The notes below the pieces were generated by a model. That model was not told the DNA's origin. It searched no databases and saw nothing but the letters and a program-made list of their open reading frames with translations. 64,000 bases of DNA from Chryseobacterium angstadtii (GTDB lineage Bacteria > Bacteroidota > Bacteroidia > Flavobacteriales > Weeksellaceae): positions 930,001 through 994,000 of the forward strand of contig NZ_LFND01000003.1 in NCBI RefSeq assembly GCF_001045465.1, given 5' to 3'. Of this stretch, positions 41,716-50,113 are shown piece after piece. A program made the translations under genes and the position numbers. Positions within the stretch are counted from its first letter, which is position 1; the number at the start of each line of letters is the position of its first letter.

Positions 41716-43064
41716 TCCTTCCCCCTGATTTCCGCCAGAAAATTGACTTTAATCACATCATATAAAGAATGTCTGCTGACGAGAATAGAGGCTATGGAAG
41801 AGACCATTCCTGCGAGCATCAGATGAAAAATCAAGGAGTGTCTGTCCGTCATTTCCAGAACAATAATGGCTGAAGTAAAAGGTGCTCTGGTGATTCCGGT
41901 AAGAAAAGCAACCATACCAGCAAGTATAACCACATTGGTTTCGTTGGATGTTAAATGAATAGCCCCAGAAATCACGGAACCTATACTGGCACCCGCTGTA
42001 AGAGCAGGAGCGAAAATTCCGCCCGCACCGCCTGAAGTAAAGGAAAGGGCAGGCCCCAGCATTCTTAAAATAGGGACATACCAGTCTTCATGCTTGTCTT
42101 TGGTAAAAAGTACGCGCTCCATAATTTCTTTTCCGGAACCGAGAATTTCTCTGTTGATAAAGTAAGCTATAGAAGCGATGAAGAGGGCACAGATCACTAA
42201 AAAGGCAATATTGGCTTTGTCTGTTTTAAGGTTTTTCTTTTTCCATTCGTTCATTTTCAGCATGGTTACTGAAAGCTGGCTGGCCATAATTCCGGCTGTA
42301 CCTGCTACCAGAATGATGGGGAACATCACCATCAGAGATACATCATTGGTTTTAGGGTACCCTAAATACAGATAAGATCCTGCTAAGGTCTGAGCCGTTA
42401 ATCCGGCAATAATTACCGCTGTAAACAAAGCGGTTTTGAAATAGTTGATATGTGTTTTGGAAAGTTCCTCCACAGCAAACACAATTCCTCCCAAAGGCGT
42501 ATTGAAAGCCGCTGCAAGCCCTGCCGCCGCACCGGTCATAATCATGTTTTTCTTTGAAATCTTGGGCCACCATTGCGGAAGATATTCATTCACCTTTCTG
42601 AATACTGAACCGGCAATTTGTATGGTAGGTCCTTCACGGCCTACGGCGCCACCGCCAATAACAAGGACTACGGAGGAAATAATTTTGAAAACAATAATTT
42701 TAAGGCTTAAAAGGCTTCTGATCTTGGTATGTTCTTTTGGATTGGCCAGTTCTACGGCGGCCATTACCTGTGGGATACCGCTGCCTTTGGCATTGGGGGC
42801 AAACTCCTTCACCAGCCACCAGGAAAGTACAAATCCGATGGGTGCAATAATGAAGATCATCCAGTCATGCCAGTTCATGATCAGATTAAGAAGGTTTTCT
42901 CCCCAGGCAAATATTTTAGCGTACATCACTGCAAAAAATCCTGTGATTACAGAACCAATCCAGAAAGGAATGGCCTGAAGAAGATTGTTCTTCAGCTGTT
43001 CATTCCGGATGTTGTCAAAAGACTTTTTGAGGCCTTTTCGAAGGAGGGAGAGAAATTTCAGCAT
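41712..43064 (-). CDS. ClC-family chloride channel/transporter
   Basis: About 450 residues with 10-12 hydrophobic helices. The ClC selectivity motifs are present: GSGIPQ, GREGPTIQ (with the gating glutamate) and GGIFAPALT. ClC proteins move chloride, often in exchange for protons; the present glutamate fits an exchanger or gated channel. There is no C-terminal CBS pair. The frame extends to a TTG at 43088; the ATG at 43064 (MLKFLSLL) is the better start. Confidence 0.92.
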   Translation of the reverse strand: MLKFLSLLRKGLKKSFDNIRNEQLKNNLLQAIPFWIGSVITGFFAVMYAKIFAWGENLLNLIMNWHDWMIFIIAPIGFVLSWWLVKEFAPNAKGSGIPQVMAAVELANPKEHTKIRSLLSLKIIVFKIISSVVLVIGGGAVGREGPTIQIAGSVFRKVNEYLPQWWPKISKKNMIMTGAAAGLAAAFNTPLGGIVFAVEELSKTHINYFKTALFTAVIIAGLTAQTLAGSYLYLGYPKTNDVSLMVMFPIILVAGTAGIMASQLSVTMLKMNEWKKKNLKTDKANIAFLVICALFIASIAYFINREILGSGKEIMERVLFTKDKHEDWYVPILRMLGPALSFTSGGAGGIFAPALTAGASIGSVISGAIHLTSNETNVVILAGMVAFLTGITRAPFTSAIIVLEMTDRHSLIFHLMLAGMVSSIASILVSRHSLYDVIKVNFLAEIRGKD

Positions 43065-43228
43065 TGGTGTAGTAAGACATTTTATCAAATCGAAAAATAG
43101 TAAAATTAGATGGTAATTAAAAATATCTGCTTTAAAAAAACAGTCTGTTCGTGAAAACAGATTAAAGAAAGGAAAAGAAAATAGCTATACTCCATGATAG
43201 TTAAACATTAATCCATTACAGCCATTCA

Positions 43229-43236
43229 TAGATTTG
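43229..43236 (+). promoter_or_regulatory. -7 promoter box for the NmrA-like gene
   Basis: TAGATTTG matches TAnnTTTG exactly and lies 18 bases before the ATG at 43255. It overlaps the upstream TTG start of the extended frame, which argues against that start. Confidence 0.55.
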
Positions 43237-43254
43237 TATGATAAATTTAAAAAC

Positions 43255-44085
43255 ATGAAAAAAGATAACGTAAATATCCTGGTAATTGGCGGTGGTGGTA
43301 AAAACGGACGACGAGTTGTTCAGAAATTAAAAGCGCTTGGGTATAAAGTATTTTCTACAACCCGTGTTCAGGAAGAAGCCGGTGAGGATGCCCGTTTTTT
43401 CGACTGGAATGATGCTGAAACCTATGATGAGGCTTTACAGGATATTCAGAAAGTATACATTGTACATCCTGATACTTCTACACCGGGAGCTGATGAGCAG
43501 ATTCGTGAACTGGTCAACAGTCTGGTAAAGAATTCTGTTTCAAAAGCAGTTTTGCTTTCCGGAAGAGGGCAGGAATCGGTGAGGAAATGTGAAGATATTT
43601 TGATCGGTTCGCCATTGAAATGGGCTATTGTGCGTTCTGCATGGTTTAACCAGAATTTCAGTGAAGGACATTTTCTTCACGGGATACAGTCCGGAGAGGT
43701 TGTTTTTATGGCCGGGTCTGTAAAAGAGCCGTTTGTGGATCTGGATGATCTTTCGGATGTTGTTGTGGAATGCCTGATTCATGAAAAGCACAATGGGGGT
43801 ATTTATGAAATAACAGGAAGTGAATTATTCACTTTTGAAGAAGCTGTCAGGATGATAGGTCATAAGCTTAACCGAAATATTCAATATCGTTATCTTGGTA
43901 AAAATGACTATCAGAATTTATTGAAAAAAGTAGGCTTACCTGCATTTGTGGCAGATCATATGGCAGTGGCATTTGATGAAATTCTGGATGGAAGAAACGA
44001 GAATACAGGAGACGGTATTCAAAAAGTGCTTGGAAGAAACCCAAAGAAATTCAATGAATTTGTTCATTCAAACCAATTTAACTAG
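43255..44085 (+). CDS. NmrA-like NAD(P)-binding protein
   Basis: About 276 residues, an atypical short-chain dehydrogenase. The cofactor motif is VIGGGGKNGRRVV at the N-terminus; KAVLLSGRGQE and the variable C-terminal half fit the NmrA/quinone-reductase-2 (YtfG-like) group. Members bind NADP and may reduce quinones or sense redox state. The HxlR regulator gene follows 205 bases downstream on the same strand; such pairs are often regulator and target. Confidence 0.85.
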   Translation: MKKDNVNILVIGGGGKNGRRVVQKLKALGYKVFSTTRVQEEAGEDARFFDWNDAETYDEALQDIQKVYIVHPDTSTPGADEQIRELVNSLVKNSVSKAVLLSGRGQESVRKCEDILIGSPLKWAIVRSAWFNQNFSEGHFLHGIQSGEVVFMAGSVKEPFVDLDDLSDVVVECLIHEKHNGGIYEITGSELFTFEEAVRMIGHKLNRNIQYRYLGKNDYQNLLKKVGLPAFVADHMAVAFDEILDGRNENTGDGIQKVLGRNPKKFNEFVHSNQFN

Positions 44086-44120
44086 GAAGATGGGAGAGGG
44101 AGGATGGAAGTTACTATTGA
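44086..44120. repeat. Short heptad-phased repeat directly after a stop codon
   Basis: Five 7-base units (GAAGATG, GGAGAGG, GAGGATG, GAAGTTA, CTATTGA) that begin at the first base after the stop codon of the NmrA-like gene. Confidence 0.6.
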
Positions 44121-44290
44121 TTTTTTAATTCGAAGTAGTCTAATAGAATAAAAAGGATTTCATTTGTTTCTTTCGCATAGTTAGCTTTCTCTTTCCAGCT
44201 CCGGTCTTCTTTACTCATTAACTTTTCCCAGTCGATTAAGTTTCTTATTTTTACTGTACATTTCAATTGCGAAACTTAAAAGATAGGTTT

Positions 44291-44659
44291 ATGAAAGAAA
44301 AAGAACCAGGAAATACTGAATGTCCGCTGCATTCTTCGAAAGTATTATTGTCCATTGGGGATGCTTTGGAAGCGGTGAACGGAAAATGGAGGATGAAGAT
44401 TATTGCTGTTCTGCTGGATGAGCCTAAAAGATTCAGGGAAATCTCCGTATTGATCGGTCAGATCACGGACAGAATGCTTTCTATTGAACTTAAAAAATTA
44501 GAAACCAATTTGTTGGTCAGGAGAACGTCAAAATATTCAGCTCAGGCTGAGTATGAACTTACAGATCATGGAAAATCGTTAAAGCCTCTGATTACGGAGC
44601 TGATCAATTGGGGTGAAATACATAGAGAAAAGGTGATTGGCAGTCTGAAAGGAGAGTAA
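44291..44659 (+). CDS. HxlR-family transcriptional regulator
   Basis: About 122 residues. A winged helix typical of HxlR: ECPLHSSKVLLSIGDALEAVNGKWRMKII, LKKLETNLLVRR and YELTDHGKSLKPLI. The cysteine in ECPLH is the position used for redox or electrophile sensing in several family members. The ATG at 44291 is preferred over the upstream TTG at 44267. It probably controls the NmrA-like gene upstream. Confidence 0.9.
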   Translation: MKEKEPGNTECPLHSSKVLLSIGDALEAVNGKWRMKIIAVLLDEPKRFREISVLIGQITDRMLSIELKKLETNLLVRRTSKYSAQAEYELTDHGKSLKPLITELINWGEIHREKVIGSLKGE

Positions 44660-44676
44660 AGGCTTTTATTGTATTC

Positions 44677-44766
44677 ATTCGCTTCATCGAATTAATCAAC
44701 GATTGATTCTCCTCTTTGCATCCCTAAACTATCAAGTAACAATATTCAAGCTTTGCGATAAAAAAC
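44677..44766. repeat. Dispersed intergenic repeat (ATTCGCTT...TTTGCG type), copy 2
   Basis: Diverged second copy of 7315-7400, with the blocks ATTCGCTT, TCGAAT, TTGATTCT, CTTTGCATCCCT and CTTTGCG in the same order. It is non-coding. Confidence 0.6.
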
Positions 44767-44874
44767 AAATTATTTAATATTTTACAGAAAGCTCTATTCT
44801 GATGTCACATATCAAGGAATATGAAGAAGAGAGATTATCAATTATATTAAGAAAGACCACAAACATGATCATAA

Positions 44875-44900
44875 AAAAAGCTTCCCGGAGGAAGCTTTTT
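44875..44900 (-). terminator. Terminator of the E2 acyltransferase gene
   Basis: An 11-bp perfect stem (AAAAAGCTTCC/GGAAGCTTTTT) with a CGGA loop, and A/T runs on both sides. Confidence 0.9.
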
Positions 44901-44906
44901 CATTTT

Positions 44907-46220
44907 TTATATTTCTGTATTCAGATCCCAGTTCTGAAGATAGTCATGAACATGTTTCAGCATCATTCCACCTAAAGATCCGTCTACTACTCTGTGGTCG
45001 TAAGAGTGAGACATAAACATCAGCTGACGGATAGCAATCACATCGCCGTCTTTGGTCTCAAGAACTGCCGGTTTTTTAACGATAGCTCCAATTGCAAGAA
45101 TAGCTACCTGAGGCTGAGGAATAATAGGAGTACCCATCAGGTTACCGAAACTTCCTACATTAGAAATAGTATACGTTGCTCCCTGAGTATCTTCAGGTCT
45201 CAGTTTCTTATTTCTTGCTCTGTATGCCAGATCATTAATCGCTTTTGCAAGACCTGAAAGGGATAGCTGGTCAGCATTTTTAATAACAGGCACGATAAGG
45301 TTTCCGTCCGGTAGAGCAGTGGCCATACCGATATTGATGTTTTTCTTTTTAATGATGTTTTCACCATTAATAGATACATTGATCATTGGGAAATCCTGAA
45401 TAGCTTTCACTACAGCTTTTACGAAAATAGGCATGAAAGTCAGTTTTTCACCTTCACGTTTTTCGAAAATATCTTTATGCTTGTTTCTCCATTTTACAAC
45501 GTTGGTCACATCTGTTTCGATGAAAGAAGTCACGTGTGGGGCAATCTGCTTGGCTTTTACCATGTTTTCAGCGATGATCTTTCTCATTCTGTCCATTGGA
45601 ATGATTTCGTCACCTACTGCTACAGGAACCGTAGAAACCGGAGCGGATGCCGGAGCTTTTGGCGCAGCAGCAACCTCCTGTTGTACCGGAGCAGTTTGCT
45701 GAACAGGCTGATTTCCTCTGTTGGAAACGTAAGCTAATATGTCTTCTTTTGTAATTCTTCCTTCTAAACCACTTCCTTTAATAGATTTAAGCTCAGATTC
45801 AGAAATGTTTTCCTGCTGTGCAATAGATTTTACCAGTGGTGAAAGATAAAGGTCTCCCGAAAACTCTACATTGGAAGCAGAATTCTGTAAAGGCCCTTCA
45901 ATTGTTTTTAAAGTCTCTGTATCCGGAGCAGCAGGAGTTTCTGTCTGTAATTCTTCTGAAGCTGTATTTCCGCCTTCTCCTTCAATTTCTAAAATAGCAA
46001 TGGCTTCACCCACTTTTGCAACCTCGTCCTTCTGTTTTAAAATTTTAACAATTTTCCCCGAAACTGGTGTCGGAACGTCTGAATCTACCTTATCTGTTGC
46101 AATTTCAACTACGGAATCATCCTCTTTTACATTATCGCCTTCGTTGAATAACCAAGTGATAACCGTCGCTTCCATAACACCTTCTCCCATGGAAGGAAGC
46201 AATAATTTGTATTCTGCCAT
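44907..46220 (-). CDS. 2-oxo acid dehydrogenase E2 (dihydrolipoamide acyltransferase)
   Basis: 437 residues. The lipoyl domain has K44 in IATDKVDSDVP. The subunit-binding domain (about 125-165) has YLSPLVKSIAQQE...GSGLEGRITKED, and the catalytic domain ends with the histidine in SHSYDHRVVDGSLG. The lipoyl site ATDKVDSDVP is the form common in branched-chain 2-oxo acid dehydrogenase E2 (BkdB-like), but pyruvate is not excluded. E1 and E3 genes are not adjacent, so the complex is encoded at split loci. Confidence 0.9.
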   Translation of the reverse strand: MAEYKLLLPSMGEGVMEATVITWLFNEGDNVKEDDSVVEIATDKVDSDVPTPVSGKIVKILKQKDEVAKVGEAIAILEIEGEGGNTASEELQTETPAAPDTETLKTIEGPLQNSASNVEFSGDLYLSPLVKSIAQQENISESELKSIKGSGLEGRITKEDILAYVSNRGNQPVQQTAPVQQEVAAAPKAPASAPVSTVPVAVGDEIIPMDRMRKIIAENMVKAKQIAPHVTSFIETDVTNVVKWRNKHKDIFEKREGEKLTFMPIFVKAVVKAIQDFPMINVSINGENIIKKKNINIGMATALPDGNLIVPVIKNADQLSLSGLAKAINDLAYRARNKKLRPEDTQGATYTISNVGSFGNLMGTPIIPQPQVAILAIGAIVKKPAVLETKDGDVIAIRQLMFMSHSYDHRVVDGSLGGMMLKHVHDYLQNWDLNTEI

Positions 46221-46240
46221 TTTTAATTTTTAGATTTTGA

Positions 46241-46248
46241 CAAATATA
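46241..46248 (-). promoter_or_regulatory. -7 promoter box for the E2 gene
   Basis: The minus strand reads TATATTTG, an exact TAnnTTTG, 20 bases before the start codon at 46220. Confidence 0.5.
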
Positions 46249-46283
46249 TAAAAAAAATCGGTTTTTTTATGAAATATATAATC

Positions 46284-47111
46284 TTAGACAAATTCAACAT
46301 AAATATTTTCGCCTACATTGAGTCCAAACAGGCTTTTAGCTCCGTTTTTTTTGCTTCCTTTATAGATGGTAAGCTCCAAAAGCTGACTGTCATTGAAAAT
46401 GGCAGCCGACTGCCCGTGGAATTCTGTTTCCCGTTCCCAGTCAGAAACTACTTCTGTATGGCTGGAATACACCCGGGAAAGTGTTAAATTTCTGAATTTT
46501 ATAATAAAACCTTCACTTCCTTTGCCATTGCTTTCAAAAAAGTCTCTGCTGATATTTGAGATTATATTTCCGAAATTATCAATATAGGTAACCTCCCCAA
46601 TAATCATTTTTTCAGATTCATTGAAGACAGGTTTTGGGAAGAAAAGTTCTTTGGCCGAATCTATTTTTCGCCCGATCACTTCAGGTAGCCCGCCATTAGC
46701 TAAATGAACGGCTGCGGGAACAAAAACATCCGTGGAAGTGAAATTCACAACATCATCAAAACGGCTGTTTAATGTGATTTCGTAGATGGCTTCCGGTTTA
46801 ATGTCGAAAAAGATGAGACTTAAAAGCCCGTTATCTGCCGCTAGAAAATAAGAACCGTCTGCTTTATACAGTATATTTTTCCTTGATTTGTTGTAAAAAC
46901 TGTCTACAGAAAGTATATGAATGGTGCCTTTAGGAAAATATTTATAGGCATTTCGTACAATATACGACGTTTGTATAAGGTTGAATGCCTGGATATCGTG
47001 GGTTATATCAATAATATTAACCTTGGAGTTTAGAGACAGAATTTTGCCTTTCACAGCGGCAACTCTGTAATCTAAATTTCCGAAATCCGAAGTAAGGGTA
47101 ATAATTGACAT
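46284..47111 (-). CDS. SAM hydroxide adenosyltransferase (DUF62) family protein
   Basis: 275 residues. The N-terminal domain has TLTSDFG (5-11) with D9, and the LAADNGLLSL block that binds S-adenosylmethionine; the C-terminal beta-barrel domain follows from about residue 165. Relatives include fluorinase and chlorinase, but most bacterial members hydrolyse SAM to adenosine and methionine. The usual assignment here is SAM hydrolysis, not halogenation. It is divergent from the phoH-like gene. Confidence 0.88.
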   Translation of the reverse strand: MSIITLTSDFGNLDYRVAAVKGKILSLNSKVNIIDITHDIQAFNLIQTSYIVRNAYKYFPKGTIHILSVDSFYNKSRKNILYKADGSYFLAADNGLLSLIFFDIKPEAIYEITLNSRFDDVVNFTSTDVFVPAAVHLANGGLPEVIGRKIDSAKELFFPKPVFNESEKMIIGEVTYIDNFGNIISNISRDFFESNGKGSEGFIIKFRNLTLSRVYSSHTEVVSDWERETEFHGQSAAIFNDSQLLELTIYKGSKKNGAKSLFGLNVGENIYVEFV

Positions 47112-47142
47112 GGATTGTTCGTAGAATAAATAGTGTTTACTG

Positions 47143-47150
47143 CAAAGTTA
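47143..47150 (-). promoter_or_regulatory. -7 promoter box for the SAM hydrolase gene
   Basis: The minus strand reads TAACTTTG, 32 bases before the start codon at 47111. Confidence 0.5.
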
Positions 47151-47177
47151 TTTAAAATAAAAAGAAAGCCCGAAAGA

Positions 47178-47204
47178 TTGTAGGAAAGAATTGATATAAA
47201 TTTG
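47178..47204 (+). promoter_or_regulatory. Promoter of the phoH-like gene
   Basis: TTG at 47178-47180, a 16-base spacer, then TAAATTTG at 47197-47204, 44 bases before the ATG. Confidence 0.6.
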
Positions 47205-47248
47205 AAAAAAAGCTTTAATTTTAAAATCTAATAAAAATAAAATACTGC

Positions 47249-48205
47249 ATGTTCGAATTAACATATGATTTGGAAGATATCGATGTAAAGACCTTCTATG
47301 GCGTTAATAACCAATATTTCAATTTGTTAAAATCAAGCTTTCCCACTTTGAAAATTACCGGAAGAGATCATTTTATCTTCGCAATGGGTAATCAGGAAGC
47401 TTTAGATATACTTAAACTAAAACTGGATGATATTGTAAAATTCATCTCTGAAAATAATTCTATCGCTCTGAAAGACGTTGAAAATGTTCTGAATATCAAG
47501 GATGAGAACGAAAAACAATTGATTTTTGATCAGGATATTATTGTAAAAGGGGTCAATGGTAAGATTATCAAAGCGAAAACAACCAACCTTAAAAAACTGG
47601 TAAAAGAAACCGAGAAAAAAGACATGGTTTTTGCTATTGGTCCGGCAGGAACGGGGAAAACATATACCAGTGTGGCTTTGGCAGCAAGAGCTCTGAGAGA
47701 TAAGGAAGTGAAGCGAATTGTTCTTACAAGACCTGCGGTGGAAGCGGGAGAGAGTCTCGGATTTCTTCCGGGAGATCTTAAAGAAAAGCTGGATCCTTAT
47801 TTACAGCCCCTTTATGATGCATTGAGGGATATGATTCCTCATGAAAAGCTGGAAGGTTTTATGGAGAAAAAAGTAATTGAAGTAGCTCCATTGGCTTTTA
47901 TGAGAGGACGTACACTGGATGATGCTTTTGTGATTCTTGATGAAGCTCAGAATACAACACATGCCCAGATGAAAATGTTCCTTACCAGGATGGGAATGAA
48001 TGCAAAGTTCATTATTACCGGGGATCCAACCCAGATTGACTTGCCTCCGAAACAACAGTCGGGGCTGAAAGAAGCGATGAGAATTTTGAAAGATGTTAAA
48101 GAAATCGGCTTTGTACACCTTACTGAAGAGGATGTGGTAAGACATCCGGTCGTTAAAAAGATTATTTTGGCTTATAACGAAGAAGATAAAAGGCTGAAAG
48201 ACTAA
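47249..48205 (+). CDS. PhoH-family ATPase
   Basis: 318 residues, the PhoH/PhoL type. An N-terminal KH-like region (1-110) precedes a P-loop ATPase with Walker A GPAGTGKT (131-138) and Walker B VILDEAQ (D231, E232). The family is linked to phosphate starvation in E. coli and to RNA metabolism, often next to ybeY. That gene is not next to it here. It is a single gene with its own promoter. Confidence 0.93.
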   Translation: MFELTYDLEDIDVKTFYGVNNQYFNLLKSSFPTLKITGRDHFIFAMGNQEALDILKLKLDDIVKFISENNSIALKDVENVLNIKDENEKQLIFDQDIIVKGVNGKIIKAKTTNLKKLVKETEKKDMVFAIGPAGTGKTYTSVALAARALRDKEVKRIVLTRPAVEAGESLGFLPGDLKEKLDPYLQPLYDALRDMIPHEKLEGFMEKKVIEVAPLAFMRGRTLDDAFVILDEAQNTTHAQMKMFLTRMGMNAKFIITGDPTQIDLPPKQQSGLKEAMRILKDVKEIGFVHLTEEDVVRHPVVKKIILAYNEEDKRLKD

Positions 48206-48286
48206 TTGTGTATTTTCATATTAAAATAAATTTTTCATGATTTTATATTCTTAGTAGCTGTATTGAATTAATATTTTCACCATTAT

Positions 48287-48316
48287 TTGGTGTTTTGGAA
48301 AAAATAATTAGTTTTG
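48287..48316 (+). promoter_or_regulatory. Promoter of the first beta-barrel gene
   Basis: TTG at 48287-48289, a 19-base spacer, then TAGTTTTG at 48309-48316, 23 bases before the ATG. It is the best-formed Bacteroidota promoter in the window. Confidence 0.75.
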
Positions 48317-48339
48317 CAGCCGAATACTAATATAAAATC

Positions 48340-49005
48340 ATGAAAAAACTTTTACTGATTGCAGCAGTGGCTGTAGTTAGCGCCAATCTGAGCGCGCAGG
48401 AATTGAGATTCGGGCCTAAAGCAGGTTATTCTTTATCTACTCTAAAATTTAAGGATAATGGAGGATCAGAAAGTACGGATCCATCACATACTTTTTACGC
48501 AGGAGGTATGGTTGAATATAAGATCAGTGATAAATTCGGTTTGCAGGGAGAAGTCTTATATTCTCAATTGGGAGGTAAAATATCAGAAGGTGTTGAAGAT
48601 GAGGATGATAATTATTTCAAAATTCAAAATAAAATGACTTTTGGAACCATACTGGTCCCTGTTTCTGCTAAATATTTTATTACTGAAGGTTTATCGGTTT
48701 CTGCAGGTGCCAGTTTCGGGTATATTCTTACGGCAAAATCTAAAACGGTAACCGATTTGGGCTTAGGAGGAATTATCCCAGGATTAGAACTTAGCGGTAA
48801 TGACGAAACAGATATTAAAGATCAGACGAATACCTTTAATATTGCTCCTTTCTTGGGCGCGGAATATGCTTTGGAAAACGGATTGTTCTTTGATGCCAGA
48901 TATAATATGGGAATATCCAATTTAGCTAAAGATCCTATGAATGGAGAGAAAACAACCAACAGTTTTCTTCAGGTTGGGGTAGGTTTCAAATTCGGAGGGA
49001 ACTAA
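48340..49005 (+). CDS. Outer-membrane beta-barrel protein (PorT-like fold)
   Basis: 221 residues. A signal peptide (cleavage near SANLSAQ) is followed by alternating amphipathic strands ending in VGVGFKF, typical of 8-strand barrels of the outer-membrane beta-barrel domain group. GPKAGYSLSTLKF at the N-terminus is typical for flavobacterial PorT-like proteins. The function is unknown; this fold alone does not show a role in secretion. It is the first of three barrel genes in a row, each with its own promoter. Confidence 0.85.
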   Translation: MKKLLLIAAVAVVSANLSAQELRFGPKAGYSLSTLKFKDNGGSESTDPSHTFYAGGMVEYKISDKFGLQGEVLYSQLGGKISEGVEDEDDNYFKIQNKMTFGTILVPVSAKYFITEGLSVSAGASFGYILTAKSKTVTDLGLGGIIPGLELSGNDETDIKDQTNTFNIAPFLGAEYALENGLFFDARYNMGISNLAKDPMNGEKTTNSFLQVGVGFKFGGN

Positions 49006-49035
49006 TTTTCAAAACCTTATTAAAAAAATATCATT

Positions 49036-49066
49036 AAGCGGAACAGAATTTTGTTCCGCTTTTTTA
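49036..49066 (+). terminator. Terminator of the first beta-barrel gene
   Basis: A 10-bp stem (AAGCGGAACA/TGTTCCGCTT) with a 6-base loop and a T run. Confidence 0.9.
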
Positions 49067-49119
49067 TTGTTCCTATTTATAGTAGTTGTTAATTTTATGT
49101 TAATGATGAAAATTATTAG

Positions 49120-49127
49120 TAATTTTG
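49120..49127 (+). promoter_or_regulatory. -7 promoter box for the second beta-barrel gene
   Basis: TAATTTTG, an exact TAnnTTTG, 26 bases before the ATG at 49154. Confidence 0.55.
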
Positions 49128-49153
49128 TGGTATCAATCAAAACTATTTAAAAA

Positions 49154-49651
49154 ATGAAAAAACTATTTTTATTAGGTGCTTTTGCGCTTTTAGGAGGTGC
49201 AGCACAGGCGCAGGAAGGTTTTAAGCTGGGAGGACATATCGGTATTCCGGTGGGTGATGCAAGCGATGCTTCTTCATTTACATTAGGAGTAGACGCAGCT
49301 TATATGTGGAATATTACAAAAGGACTTGACCTTGGGGTTACAACCGGATATTCTCATTTCTTCGGAAAAGATAATTTTGATGATTTCGGATTTATTCCTG
49401 TAGCGGTTTCCGGAAAATATAAATTCTCCGGTGCGCCTATCTTTGTAGGTTTGGATCTTGGATACGGAATTTCTGTAAAAGATGGTGTAGACGGAGGTTT
49501 CTACGCGCAGCCTAAATTCGGATATCAGATGAAATCAGGGGAGTTGTATTTAGGGTATCAGACGATCAGCAACAGACGTGATTACGGATGGTATACCGCT
49601 AGCTGGAACGTGGGAGCAATCAATATCGGGTATAATTTCTTCCTGAAATAA
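49154..49651 (+). CDS. Outer-membrane beta-barrel protein
   Basis: 165 residues. Signal peptide MKKLFLLGAFALLGGAAQAQ, then strands such as GFKLGGHIGIPVGD, DLGVTTGYSHFFG and AINIGYNFFLK, with a C-terminal aromatic-lysine end as expected for a small barrel. The function is not known. It stands between two strong terminators and has its own -7 box, so it is monocistronic. Confidence 0.82.
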   Translation: MKKLFLLGAFALLGGAAQAQEGFKLGGHIGIPVGDASDASSFTLGVDAAYMWNITKGLDLGVTTGYSHFFGKDNFDDFGFIPVAVSGKYKFSGAPIFVGLDLGYGISVKDGVDGGFYAQPKFGYQMKSGELYLGYQTISNRRDYGWYTASWNVGAINIGYNFFLK

Positions 49652-49675
49652 GAAGATTCCTTAACCATAAGAACG

Positions 49676-49706
49676 AAAAACTCCGGCCGAAGGCCGGAGT
49701 TTTTTT
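49676..49706 (+). terminator. Terminator of the second beta-barrel gene
   Basis: A 13-bp perfect stem (AAAAACTCCGGCC with its complement) with a 3-base GAA loop and a T run. Confidence 0.93.
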
Positions 49707-50077
49707 ATACAATACCAATGAATATGTTAAAAAACTGATGATTTCATCAGTGATTAAGAGAATTGCAGCAGTTCCCTGACAGAATTTATTTTAATTTATA
49801 AGCAAATGTTTAATTTTTAAGATATAATACCTTAAACATGAGTGTTTTATGAGGAAAAAGCTTCTCGTAATTGTAAAAATAAGCTGATTTAAACAAAATG
49901 TATAAATCAAAAAAAATAAACATATGGAGTTCTTATTGTAAAATTGTGATTTTTTTATTCATAATATTGTGAAAAAAACAAAGTCTTATTATGAATACGT
50001 TTTATTCCTGGAAAAAGCCAATATTCATCAATGATATTAATCACATTAACAAATTTTAATATTCGCGGGGGTCACTG
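49707..50077. other. AT-rich gap without a gene
   Basis: About 370 bases between a terminator and the next promoter. It is AT-rich with many stop codons; I see no gene, repeat family or clear RNA structure. Confidence 0.5.
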
Positions 50078-50085
50078 TAAATTTG
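50078..50085 (+). promoter_or_regulatory. -7 promoter box for the third beta-barrel gene
   Basis: TAAATTTG, an exact TAnnTTTG, 28 bases before the ATG at 50114. Confidence 0.55.
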
Positions 50086-50113
50086 CCCTCAGAAAGTATT
50101 AAAATTTTTTAAA

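Noticed and set aside
42445..42978. 177-residue plus-strand frame
   Set aside because: Antisense to the conserved middle of the ClC gene, including its selectivity motifs.
46284..47111. Halogenase (fluorinase or chlorinase)
   Set aside because: Same fold, but most bacterial members hydrolyse SAM, and I see no feature or neighbour that points to halide use.
49707..50077. Riboswitch or small RNA in the long gap before the third beta-barrel gene
   Set aside because: I could find no conserved motif, strong stem or T run. The promoter lies at its right end, so most of the gap is not in the leader.
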